Origin: Pelobates cultripes
Lineage: Eukaryota; Chordata; Amphibia; Anura; Pelobatidae
Reading direction: 5' to 3'
Assembly (NCBI GenBank): GCA_933207985.1
Contig: OW240915.1
Coordinates: forward strand, 125,320,840 to 125,384,839
Length of the DNA stretch: 64,000 nucleotides
Made by a program: the position numbers and the translations under genes. Below the pieces are notes generated by a model, which saw nothing but the letters and a program-made list of their open reading frames with translations, was not told the origin of the DNA and searched no databases. Positions 1 to 9,903 of this stretch are shown one piece after another (the first letter of the stretch is position 1; each line of letters begins with the position of its first letter).

Positions 1-2510
1 ATCAACTCTGGGCATTGGGTAAGCATCAAATTTTGAGATAGCATTTAACTTGCGGTAGTCATTACAGAACCTCCATGTGCCATCAGGTTTTGGCACCAAT
101 ACAATAGGACTACTCCAGTTACTCTGGGATTCTTCAATGACTCCAAGTTTTAACATGCTCTCAACCTCTAAGTTTATAACCTTCCTCCGGGCCTCAGGAA
201 TTCTATAGGGTTTGAGATTAACTCTTTTCCCTGGTTCGGTTATTATGTCATGTTTAATCACCTTAGTCTTTCCAGGAACTACCGAGAAAACATCCCTATT
301 TCTTCTGATGAAGTCTCTGACCTCTTGCTTTTGATGTACAGACAGAGTCTCAGATACGTTCACCTCTGGCTCTACTATAGGAGGTTCTGAAGTTTTTAAA
401 GCAACCAGGACCTCCCTGTCCTTCCATGGCTTTAACAGATTTATATGATACAACTGTTCAGGCTTTCTTCTTCCTGGTTGTCTGACTTTATAATTGACAT
501 CACTCACTTTCTCTATTATTTCATAGGGTCCATGCCAAGTCGCAAGGAACTTATTCTCCACAGTAGGGACCAGAACCAATACCCTGTCTCCAGGTTGGAA
601 CACTCTGAATCTAGCATTACGGTTATAGCTGTTTTTCTGAGCCTGCTGGGCTTCCAGCATGTGTTCCCTGACAATAGGCATGATGGTGGCCATTCTATCC
701 TGCATTTGAGCTATATGCTCAATTACACTCCTGTGAGGAGTAGTCTCCTGTTCCCAGGTCTCCTTAGCAATATCCAATATTCCCCTGGGATGTCTTCCAT
801 ATAACAATTCAAAAGGAGAGAAGCCCGTGGAGGCCTGTGGAACTTCCCTAATGGAAAACAGTAAATATGGCAATAAAAAATCCCAATTTCTTCCATCAGC
901 ATCAATTACCTTGCGTAGCATACTCTTAAGGGTTTTGTTGAACCTCTCTACTAAACCATCAGTCTGTGGGTGATATACTGAGGTCTTAAGATGTTTAACC
1001 TGCAAGAGCCTGCACAACTCTTTTGTGACTTTGGACATGAACGGGGTCCCCTGGTCTGTCAGGATTTCTTTAGGGATACCCACCCTACTGAACATCAACA
1101 TAAGTTCCTTAGCTATTAACTTTGCAGAGGTATTACGCAAGGGAATGGCCTCAGGGTAACGAGTTGCATAGTCCAAGATGACTAATATATATTGGTGTCC
1201 TCTAGCAGACTTTACCAGTGGCCCCACTAAGTCCATAGCGATCCTTTCAAAAGGTACATCAATTATGGGTAAGGGTACAAGTGGACTACGAAAAGTCTTG
1301 AAAGGAGCCCTGTACTGGCACTCTGGACAAGAGGAGCAATAGTTTGTAATAGCAGCAAACACTCCAGGCCAGTAAAACCTTCTAAGGACTCTCTCTCTAG
1401 TTTTTTCAACTCCCAAATGTCCCCCTAATATGTGGCTGTGAGCCAACTTTAGCACTATATTTTGGTAAGTCTGAGGAACCAACAACTGCTTAATGATGTC
1501 TGAATCCCTTTTCTCTACACGGTAAATTAGGTCATTTTGTACTTCAAAATAGGGGAACGGTAGGGCTTCTCCTGGCTGATTAGCAACCCCATTTACAACT
1601 TTAATATCATTTCTAGCTGTCACTAAAGTGGGATCTTCCCACTGAGCACTTTTAAAATTACCTGGACTGATTCCAATATCAATTAAGTCCTTATCTTTGT
1701 CTGCAGTATTAGTAGGCTCCTCACTAGTTTGAGCTGGGTTATCTCCTATTAATACTGGTTTAGGGCAGTACTTTCTCCTTTTTCTTATTTTTCCATCACA
1801 ATGGTCAAAACCCAAGTCAATATCGGAAAAAGGGAACACATTATCCTCGGCCGATTGACTAATTTCTGATAAAGTTTGGTCCCTCTTTTGTACAGCTGCC
1901 CATAATTCTAGAAAGTGAGGAAAGTCTCTACCGATCACTACCTCATGGGCTAATCTAGGTATTACACCCACTCGGTACTTTAAATCCCCATACTGGGTTC
2001 CAATATTTACTTCCGCAGTGGGGTATTCCTTTTTATCACCATGAACACAGATAATGCCTATTTTCTGTACATGATCAGGTTTTACACAAGCTATTACAGA
2101 CTCTGCTACCAACGTAACCATACTACCCGAATCAAGTAATGCTTTAGACATTTTACCATTCACAGTTACACAGCATTTATGAGGGTTATTATCATAGTCA
2201 TTGTTAACAGTACCATAACAGTTGAGCAAAAATGAACGTGCTCCCTCATCTTTGCCCATATTGCATTCCATAGATTCATCCTTCAATGGACAGTCTTTGG
2301 CCATATGACCATCCTCTTTGCACTTGAAACATTTGACAGTAAAATCTGCCCACCAATTAGTTCCTCTCCCAGGCCTATTAGACCTGGATGCCCCCCTGGT
2401 GTTTTGTGTATAGAGCTGCAGCTCTTCAGCTCCCCTTAAACCTTGAACAGTCTTACCAGGTCTTGCAGAATCTTGGGGCTTAGGATTGCGAGGGTTTGCC
2501 TGTGAAGTAG
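1..2510 (-). CDS. Gmr1-like Ty3/Gypsy gag(NC)-pol, partial at window edge
   Basis: One minus-strand frame (codons in register with base 1) stays open from about 2510 to the window edge. In order it encodes a CCHC zinc knuckle (2290-2331), an aspartic protease with a DSG active site (2125-2133), and an integrase. The integrase has an HHCC zinc region (about 1335-1455) and a catalytic triad at Asp 1231-1233, Asp 1054-1056 and Glu 946-948, giving D,D-35-E spacing. A GPY/F-type integrase C-terminus lies near 500-560, followed by the first part of a reverse transcriptase (about 1-390). In most Ty3/Gypsy elements RT comes before integrase; the reverse order is the hallmark of the Gmr1-like group. 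No stop codon was found in this stretch, in contrast to the decayed gag upstream. The RT core and 3' LTR lie outside the window. The family call is from motif order, not a database search. Confidence 0.9.
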
Positions 2511-3305
2511 TTCTCCTGCAGCCACATATCTTTCCACCAAGGCAATCAGTTGGTCAGCTGTATGGGGGTCACTTTGGCTGACCCAGCGACGCAGAGCAGC
2601 TGGTAAACCACGCAAAAAACGGTCCATTACTAAGGTTTCCACAATGTGGCTAGCTGAATGGATTTCAGGTTGTAGCCATTTCCGTGCAAGGTGTATGAGG
2701 TCAAACATTTGGGAACGTGCGGCTTTGTCTGAAGAATATGACCATGAGTGGAACCTTTGGACACGTACTGCAGAGGTTACACCCAGTCGTGCCAAGATTT
2801 CAGCTTTCAATTTGCTGTAGTTACTTGCATCGGCTTGTTCTAGGTCATAATATGCCTTCTGCGGCTCTCCACTTAGGAACGGTGCCAGTATGCTTGCCCA
2901 CTCACCAGCCGGCCATCCCTCCCTCTCAGCTCAAATGCCAGAAGGAATGCCTCAACATGATCTGATGCGGTCAGTTTCTGAAGATAGTGGCTTGCCCGAA
3001 TCACCTTTGGCTGACCCTGGTATCTTCCATCAGGGTCTCCATTCAATTTTCCAGAGATAGCTTGGATTTCCTGTTGTAGTCCCTGGGTGACTTTTTACTG
3101 CTCCTCACGGGCTAATTTAAACATCTCCGCTTGTGTCACAACAAGCTGTTTCACCAAGGACTCAGTGCACTCCATTTGTGTTTTGGCCAGGACTTTAGCA
3201 CACTCTGCCTGGGCCAGCACCAGTTGCTGCAGGGCTGCACTGTTTTCTGCAGCTCTCCTGTTGCACAGAGGTGGATTGGATCAGAGCCTTGATAACATCC
3301 TCCAT
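2436..3305 (-). pseudogene. Gypsy gag with SCAN-like capsid segment, frameshifted
   Basis: This is the gag region of the same element. A start codon at 3303-3305 opens a frame that soon stops. The homologous reading continues in another frame through a helical, Gln/Glu-rich N-terminal segment, meets an in-frame TAA near 3097, then shifts again around 2880-2900. The stretch 2810-2436 is open (124 codons). Its codons at about 2717-2511 read like a SCAN domain: an aromatic/basic helix, a Trp-Leu-x-Pro-Glu turn, a helix with Ile-Val-Glu-x-Leu-Val, a Leu-Pro turn, and a helix ending Ala-Leu-Val-Glu. A further shift near 2510 leads into the zinc knuckle and pol frame. SCAN domains of vertebrate zinc-finger proteins are thought to descend from the capsid of Gmr1-like elements, which fits. 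At least three frame breaks and one stop make this copy non-functional unless some are sequence errors. Confidence 0.8.
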
Positions 3306-3346
3306 GTTGAGCTTTAAATGACTTCTACCCTCAGGCTTACATGGCT

Positions 3347-3363
3347 GCCCGCATTCTCCACCA
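3347..3363 (-). promoter_or_regulatory. Putative primer-binding site of the Gypsy element
   Basis: Two bases inside the LTR, the minus strand reads TGGTGGAGAATGCGGGC. It starts with TGG (complement of a tRNA CCA end) and has the position and length of a retrotransposon primer-binding site. The priming tRNA was not identified. Confidence 0.6.
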
Positions 3364-3365
3364 TA

Positions 3366-3775
3366 TGTAACAAACCACCTCTTTTACAGGTAGGATTGTC
3401 ACAGATCTTGCAGTAACCACAGCCTTCTAGGGTATACAAAGTCCAGGACACATTCAGCTTGGTTTTCCTTTTTATTCAATAGGAAAACAGGTGCTTTAAA
3501 TAATAACAAAACAAACAAAATCCCTTGCTCTTACTTGAGCTCTTACTAGACAGGAATTACTCTCTATAATTGGGTGACTTTGCCACTTACCAATTTTCCA
3601 AAAGAAATGGCTTTGCAATAAACACAATAGTCTTTCACTCTCCTAGCTGTCTTTTTCTCCCTCACTCTGCAGCAGGCTGCCCTCTTCTTTTAAAGGCCTG
3701 TCTACTAATTGACTGGCTACAGGTGAGTGCCAATTAACTAACTCGTAAGTCAGATCCAAATAGTGGTTTGTTACA
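3366..3775 (-). repeat. 5' LTR of the Gmr1-like element
   Basis: A 410-bp segment begins TGTAACAAACCAC on the plus strand and ends GTGGTTTGTTACA, so it has TG...CA ends inside a 13-bp inverted repeat. It directly abuts the primer-binding site. Read on the minus strand it has a TATA-like TTTAAAAG at 3687-3694 and AATAAA at 3471-3476, in the order expected for U3-R-U5. The partner LTR and target duplication fall outside the window. Confidence 0.82.
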
Positions 3776-3980
3776 CAGCAACTAATGCTGTTGGAGCATT
3801 GGCCCACCCTGCTCTCCAAATACTCCGCCCCAGGGACCCATACCATGTTTTGCAGAACCTCAGCAATGTAGATTGCAAACTCTAACATCTCTCCCTGGGG
3901 CATTTAATTGAAAATTCTCAGGTTGCTGTTTAACAAATCAGGCCTGATGTATCTTCCATCAACCACAATTCCACTTTTAC
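3776..3980. other. Unassigned sequence between LTR and PLE block
   Basis: About 200 bp outside the LTR. A short open frame on the minus strand crosses into the LTR and is probably chance. No family was recognised. Confidence 0.3.
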
Positions 3981-3989
3981 GCACACAAA

Positions 3990-4024
<35 letters not shown>
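3981..4024. repeat. (TA)n microsatellite at left edge of PLE block
   Basis: Mostly alternating T and A, broken by a TG. A similar TA run sits at about 13917-13935, at the matching end of the inverted-repeat block. Confidence 0.85.
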
Positions 4025-4235
4025 GTGGAAATAGTGTTTATTGTGTCTGGCTCAGTAGATATCCACAACACTAACCATATTAAGTCCAATATACTATCAA
4101 AAAAACGAAAATGAAATACTCTTAGTTACTATCCCTGGTATTACAAGAAACACTCCATATTGAGATGTCTATCCAAACTTAGCAAATTGTCAAAAGATCC
4201 TCTATTCGAGAGGCGACCTTGACAAAAAATTGCTA
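4025..4235. repeat. Left inverted repeat bounding the PLE block
   Basis: This stretch is the reverse complement of about 13700-13915 at high identity. One difference is a roughly 17-bp segment present only on the right side. Together with the TA runs outside each arm it delimits a 9.9-kb block of Penelope-like sequence. Confidence 0.8.
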
Positions 4236-4760
4236 CAAAGAGAGAGTTTTTGGATCTATAAATTAAAAACTCTCTCACCTCTGGTTCTCAATGAGGGCTT
4301 TTCATATACACCATTCATCTCTGATTAGTTTATGTGTCATTATCTTCTCTTTATTTCTTTTATCATGTATGCATATACTTTTTAGATTTTTTTGACCAGA
4401 TACACCTGTAAATAATGTAAATAAGTAGTTCTAGTTGTTATATTTATTGTTTTGTAAGATATGCACTGTTTTGAGATTTCCCTTTAAGTTGTGTCTTATA
4501 CCATATACCTTATATAGACTTATAATCCCCATTTAATGTCATTATAGACAATACTTATATATACCTCTGATTCATCCCCTCATCTTTCTTCCCCTATCCT
4601 TTATGCATCATCTGTCCAGATAGAGAAATATAATTTTTCATAAAGCTATATTCAGCGCTAAGGTAGAAGTAAATGAGGACCTGATAATTCCTCTTCCCCT
4701 ACCTCTCTGTATGTATTCTACACCAATATGTGTAAACAAAAACAAATATGACTATTATAA
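4236..4760. other. AT-rich PLE-associated noncoding sequence
   Basis: No ORF or motif recognised. It lies between the outer inverted repeat and the hairpin that precedes the PLE coding copy, so it is probably element leader or an older fragment. Confidence 0.4.
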
Positions 4761-5018
4761 ATGTTGAGAATAAATAGTTGCAGCGCACTCAGACTACAAA
4801 AAAATATAATACAAAGAAGGTCACTAAAATGCCTATCTGAGAATAAATATGGGGATTTGGTTCCACCATATGGCCATATGTTGTTAAGCCCACCACTACT
4901 TTCAAAGTACCCCAATATTGGTGGGTCCCCATATTTATTCTCAGATAGGCATTTTAGTAGCCTTCTTTGTATTATATTTTTTTGTAGTCTGAGTGCGCTG
5001 CAACTATTTATTCTCTTA
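4761..5018. repeat. Long hairpin (about 90-bp arms) upstream of PLE ORFs
   Basis: 4761-4850 and 4929-5018 are near-perfect reverse complements separated by a loop of about 78 bp. One arm plus the loop recurs at 12363-12530, with the loop in the opposite orientation relative to the arm. Terminal inverted or direct pseudo-LTR repeats are characteristic of Penelope-like elements. Confidence 0.82.
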
Positions 5019-5504
5019 TGTATGAAGTTTGGTCACTGAGGCAGCACCTTTCATACAAAATGCAGGTCCCGGGAGTGCCCCCTATCCTTTTTCTGTATAC
5101 ATTATATTTGGAATCCAGACCAGATTCCTTAGGGGTTAAGCACCCCGCCCAGGCCCCCCAGATTCAGAGGCTCCTTTAGAGGTGGCCATAGGTGTGTATA
5201 AATAGGAGGAGTTTCTCAGTAGTCAAGCCACTTTTATTATTTTCTCTAGTCAGCACAGATATCATTTGCAATAGTGAGTATTCTCATTTTAGCACTAACA
5301 CATTATTTGTTTCGTTTTACCACTGTTTTTAATTGCTTTCATCACTTATTTTTGTATACTCACTATGCTCTTATTAGGATTTAATTTAACACTTATTTTC
5401 AACACTAGTACTATTTAATTTCTATACTATTTAGTCTCTCCCAAGAGACTAGCATTGATTCTAAATTTAGACATGTTTCCAATGTTTGTAAACAGCAAAT
5501 ACGA
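5019..5504 (+). other. PLE 5' leader with TATA-like box
   Basis: The first about 80 bp match 12531-12612. A TATA-like TATAAATA occurs near 5197-5204. No ribozyme core was seen here, unlike the three modules further right. Confidence 0.4.
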
Positions 5505-6116
5505 TTGGGCTGGGAAATCTCATCCCTGCAAAACTACATGAGTAAATCCATGATACCCAGGGGTCTTAGGATACAAATTATGCCCAATATACAAATGGAA
5601 GATCCCATTCTTTTGAAAGAATGGGAAGAGGCAGCTAATACTTGTTCTCGTACCTTTATGGACATCATATGCCGCTTTGAGAGTCAAAGATTAGTAGAGA
5701 CTAACGAGAAAGTGAAGGAGGCAGTCGAAGAGATTCAAAGCCATGTAGAAGATACAAACTTCGAGACTAAGGAACTTAAACTTCAACATAATTTGAATAA
5801 ATACAAGGATTCAATTAAAAATCGTAAACACAAAAAATTCTTAAGAGATAATCAGGACTATAAAAATGACAGAGTATATAGGAAGTTTAAGAAACATACC
5901 TGGGTTGATTCAGACCAATATACAACCTCTGAGTACGAAACCTCGGACACGGATAACGAGGGTACAAATACATCCTCTATGTCCCCAAATACCACCCAAA
6001 CCAAAGGGATTTTGAAAAAAGGGGTGACTTTTTTAGGCCAAAACCCCCGCGAGGGGGAAGTTCAATCACAGTTCAGACAAACAAGATACAGGGGGAGAGC
6101 ACGGAAACGCTACTGA
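5505..6116 (+). CDS. Upstream ORF of Penelope-like element (ORF1-type)
   Basis: A 203-codon open frame. Residues about 60-105 are Glu/Lys-rich and look like a coiled coil. A basic, Lys-Phe-Leu-Arg-containing segment follows (about 105-135), then a Ser/Thr/Asp-rich acidic linker, and an Arg-rich C-terminus (about 185-203). No enzyme motif is visible, so an RNA-binding or structural role is only inference. The frame overlaps the start of the RT frame, which begins in another register before this one stops. The start used is the first ATG; no splice or start context supports it further. Confidence 0.6.
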   Translation: MGWEISSLQNYMSKSMIPRGLRIQIMPNIQMEDPILLKEWEEAANTCSRTFMDIICRFESQRLVETNEKVKEAVEEIQSHVEDTNFETKELKLQHNLNKYKDSIKNRKHKKFLRDNQDYKNDRVYRKFKKHTWVDSDQYTTSEYETSDTDNEGTNTSSMSPNTTQTKGILKKGVTFLGQNPREGEVQSQFRQTRYRGRARKRY

Positions 6117-8043
6117 ACCATAATTCTAAGGTCATTAATCTTTCGGAAAAAATTCTCACTGAACTCCAGTATCGAGTGTTGACGAGAGGACTATCTTTTG
6201 TCCCCGTCCCCCCATTTAATAGCTTTAAATGGGTGAAAGACATCCACCTCTTTGGGAGACGTTTAGCCTTGCATAAATTTTTCCAGAATGAAAAGGAGAA
6301 AAGAGCTAAGGATCTGGGGTTCAGTGTCAGAGAATATCAATGTTTGAATGATCTTAGACTCAGCATTTGATGATGGTATCCTGGGTAGAGATGAACATGC
6401 TTTCATCTACGTTAAAAATCCGACAGTGTCAACATTTTATTGTTTACCCAAAGTACACAAACAATATACAAATCTAACAGCAAGACCAATTGTGTCCGGG
6501 TCACAAAATCTGACATGCAAAGCTAGCATATATGTTGATAAAATACTTCGACCTTTTGTAGAAAAATTACCCTCCTACTTGAGAGATATGAATGATACAG
6601 TTAAATGCCTAGCTTCCATCAAAATACCAAGTGATGCTATACTCTGTAGCCTTGACGTGGAGGCCCTTTATTCATCTATTCCACATTCCCTAGGACTAGC
6701 ACATACCAGACATTTTTTTAGAGACACGGGGGTCTAGACACCAATGCCATACTTCCTTTGTACTGGATCTATTACATTTTGTGTTGACGCATAATTTTTT
6801 CCTATTTAATGGTCAATACTACCACCAGGTGCGAGGCACGGCTATGGGCACATCTTGTGCCCCTTCATATGCCAACCTGCACCTGGGTTGGTGGGAAGAG
6901 AAGGTGGTCTTCACAGAAGACCACGTTGAGTACACTAAGTTCATCTTTGTATGGAAAAGATACATAGATGACGTTCTCATCGTCTGGACGGGTACTGAAG
7001 ACCTTTTTGCAACTTTCGTAGAGAGATTAAACTCCAACAACGTGAATCTAAAATTCACAATGGAGATTGGAGGCACATCTCTTAATTTTCTTGATTGCAC
7101 CTTTAGAGTCACCACCGAACAGAAAATCGAGACCACTTTGTTCAGGAAACCTACCGCAACGAACACCATGTTACGATGGGAAAGCCGTCACCCAACCGCG
7201 CTAAAAAGAAGTATCCCGATTGGACAATACCTCCGGTTGCGAAGGAATTGTTCAACGACTGAAGAGTTTACTATTCAAGCCAGGTCACTCAGGACTAGGT
7301 TTAAGGAGAGGGGTTAACCAAATCGCTGTCTAAAATATGCATATCAAAGAGCATTACACAGTGATAGGCTGGAACTCCTCAAAGATAAACCGGTTTCTAA
7401 TGAACCAACATTGATCCGCTGTGTGACCAACTTTGATTCAGGTTGGGACCAGGCAAAAAAGATCCTAGGAAGATTCTGGCCATTGTTATCCCAAGACCCT
7501 CAACTTAAAAGCGTGGTGACCTCCAATGTATCACTTACAGCACAGAGAGGTAGAAACCTCAAGGAAATTTTAGTACCCAGTCATTTCTCGGGTAAAAAAC
7601 CTGGAAAAAATTGGTTATCTACACAAGGCATCTACAAATGTGGGAGGTGTGTAGCGTGCAGATACATTAATAAGGACTCCAAATGTCTTACAGATTCGAG
7701 TGACCAAACGGTGCTTAATGTGAAGCAGTTCTTTAATTGCAACACTAAGGGCATCGTATACCTTATGGTGTGTACATGTGGATTAAAGTACGTGGGAAAA
7801 ACCATTCGTCCCCTCAAAAGGAGAGTAATGGAACATGTACACTCCGTTAGAAATCTTATGGATACCTCGGTGGCAAGACACTTGAAGAACTGCCACCATG
7901 GTGATCCAAGTGGTTTGAGGTTTGCAGGGATAAAGAAGATTCTCTTGGGACATAGAGGAGGTGACCTTGATCTTACCCTCCTCAAAAGGGAATGTTATTG
8001 GATTTACAGGTTCAAAACTTTACAGGTTTTAAACAGGTTTTAA
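6040..8043 (+). pseudogene. Penelope-like reverse transcriptase / GIY-YIG endonuclease
   Basis: This is the catalytic ORF of a Penelope-like element, broken in several places. 6040-6370 encodes the N-terminal region in frame 2; 6378-6737 (frame 0) has the Leu-Pro-Lys-Val-His-Lys motif and the Leu-Asp-Val-Glu-Ala-Leu-Tyr motif A. From 6781 frame 1 runs to 8043 with one stop at 7315-7317. It has motif B (Gly-Thr-x-Met-Gly), the catalytic Tyr-Ile-Asp-Asp (about 6961-6972), a Leu-Asn-Phe-Leu-Asp motif, a Cys-x2-Cys-x3-Cys linker near 7639-7662, and a GIY-YIG nuclease (Gly-Ile-Val-Tyr ... Tyr-Val-Gly-Lys-Thr, then Arg and a late Glu; about 7750-8010). The usual Lys-x-Asp-Lys-Gly segment before the Pro-Lys-Val-His motif is missing, so an internal deletion is likely near 6370. 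RT plus GIY-YIG in one protein is diagnostic of PLEs. Confidence 0.92.
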
Positions 8044-8739
8044 ACGAGGGTTTCACATTCACTTCCTTTATTGATAAATAAGGGTACCCAGGAGTAACTT
8101 TAATCTGTTTAGCTATATGTATAGTGATTGCATGCATATATTTTTTTATTCACTTATTATTATTTTTTTTTATTTTTGACACATAAGAGGCTGTGAACTA
8201 GAATTAGCCATTGGTTTACTATTACGTGTGCGTACATGCGCTATGTGGTTAACATATGAATGTGTGAAAGCTTTGTTTCTCCCATCTAGCTCTGTGGGGG
8301 CTGACTAGCCCCCCCAGGGTCACCGTTATGGGTATTGTTTATCCTTTAGTCTATATTCGTACACCTGTTGATCCACGCATGGTGCCAACCTTGAGTGATA
8401 ACTCTAACATATTGTATATATTAAACTTACCAACAGTTATACATAATAGGATTTTCTACTTTGAGATGCCATATGATCTAGGTCACTAGCTTGAAGGCTG
8501 TATGCCACGAACCAGAAAAGTGGCATATAGATATATATTATACTTACCAAATAAGTATGAACATATGGCTACTTTTATAATTGGGTCTCAGAGAATAGAG
8601 GTTGGATATACTTAACTTTATGGATCCTTGTACCCATATGTTTGACAGGGTTTCTTTATTCATACAGAAGAAGAGCGCGCTTATTATTCTTTTGCATTTC
8701 TTTATTCATACAGGGATATATAGACAAATGTTATACTAT
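8044..8739 (+). other. PLE 3' noncoding region
   Basis: AT-rich sequence after the PLE stop codon. No second gene is visible. It runs directly into the left arm of the palindrome. Confidence 0.45.
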
Positions 8740-9320
8740 TTGACTTGGATGATGTTGCCACCATCCAAATCTAAAGTTCCTTAAGTGAGTGCAGCGCTAT
8801 ATTAGTGCTAGGTAAGTGTGTTCACTGGATCTTGGAACTCTTACCCTTTATCATTTCTCTTGATACAATTGGTACATAAAAAAGAAGAACAAAAAGAACA
8901 TATACAGATAATAGTGTAATATGTCTTTAAATGGAGCGATCGATAAAATAAGTGAATATATACACTCACATTTATTAGAGCCTTTTCGAGTATTAGGCTC
9001 TAAACTTCTGCACGTCTGTGTCTTTTTGGGTAGATCACACGACCCCTCTTTCCCAAGGAAGATATGAATATTCTCCACCGAATATATAAAAGACACAGAT
9101 ATTTTATACTAAGTCTAGCATTTCAAAATGAAAATGATGTCCATATAAGTAAAAATAGAAACGCTCACCTTTTTTAGAACCCTTGGTAACCAGCTCTAAG
9201 CATATTTGCCCAGTTTCAAATTTTGGGGTGACACGGCCCCTCCCTTTGAATCACTTATACAGGATCTAAACAAATGTATTTATTCATATGTTTAGATATG
9301 CACTTTGAGGACACTAATTT
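8740..9320. repeat. Left arm of large PLE palindrome
   Basis: Reverse complement of 9904-10412 plus 10942-11013, at roughly 90-95% by eye. It includes the distinctive reversed segments around 8990-9070 (paired with 10150-10230) and 9220-9280 (paired with 9945-10000). Confidence 0.85.
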
Positions 9321-9570
9321 AAGATTTGTTGGAGAATTATGTTTGCAGAATATATATACTGAGGAGGACTGTGAACTTTACAATCCATGGAAAATTTGCG
9401 GCCGCGTCACACTGAACTCCGGACCGGCAAAACCGGAAGTTACGATTCACCCACAAAGCATTATGGACCTGGTAGTTCCAAACAGCCGGAAGTGACGCGA
9501 CGGAACTCCGGTCGCATCACACACTCACACCGGATTGGATAATGGAGAAAACTGGTGGGAAATTCAAGCC

Positions 9571-9576
9571 TTTTAA
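9571..9576 (+). promoter_or_regulatory. TATA-like box before hammerhead-like motif 1
   Basis: TTTTAA, 31 bases before the first base of the proposed ribozyme stem I. It is weaker than the boxes of the other two modules but at the same spacing. Confidence 0.4.
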
Positions 9577-9601
9577 GGAAGGAGAAACAGAGACTGTTTG
9601 A

Positions 9602-9648
9602 AGCTGACTGAGGAAGCCGTTTTTTAATCGGCGAAACGCGTTTTGGCT
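9602..9648 (+). ncRNA. Hammerhead-ribozyme-like motif 1 (PLE pLTR)
   Basis: The core CTGAGGA (9608-9614) fits CUGANGA and GAAA lies at 9633-9636. Stem II pairs 9616-9619 (GCCG) with 9629-9632 (CGGC). Stem III is the self-complementary ACGCGT (9636-9641) with no loop. Stem I pairs 9602-9607 with 9643-9648 (six pairs, two wobble). The predicted cleavage base is T9642. There is one extra A (9615) between core and stem II compared with the textbook layout. Hammerheads with very short stem III are known from Penelope-like elements and can act as dimers. Activity here is inference. Confidence 0.6.
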
Positions 9649-9903
9649 CTTAAAGTGAACCCATATTTTTAGGTCACATACTTTTATATTGTATTGTTCT
9701 TTTACTGTTTTTTATTTTCTAGAAATAACAGTGTATTTTTATTAATATTATTTTATAATAAATTGTTCCCATTTTTTATTCATCCACTGTATCCTGTATA
9801 AGTGATTCAAAGGGAGGGGCAGTGTCACCCCAAAATTTGACACTGGGCAAATATACTTAGAGCCGGTTACCAAGGGCTCTAAAAAAGGTGAGCGTTTCTA
9901 TTT

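Larger units (their letters stand above)
9321..9903 (+). other. Centre of PLE palindrome with promoter/ribozyme module
   Basis: Contains a GC-richer stretch (9390-9530), a TATA-like box (9571-9576) and hammerhead-like motif 1. The part 9798-9903 is a direct partial copy of 9963-10070, so the right arm is preceded by an extra truncated repeat. Confidence 0.6.
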
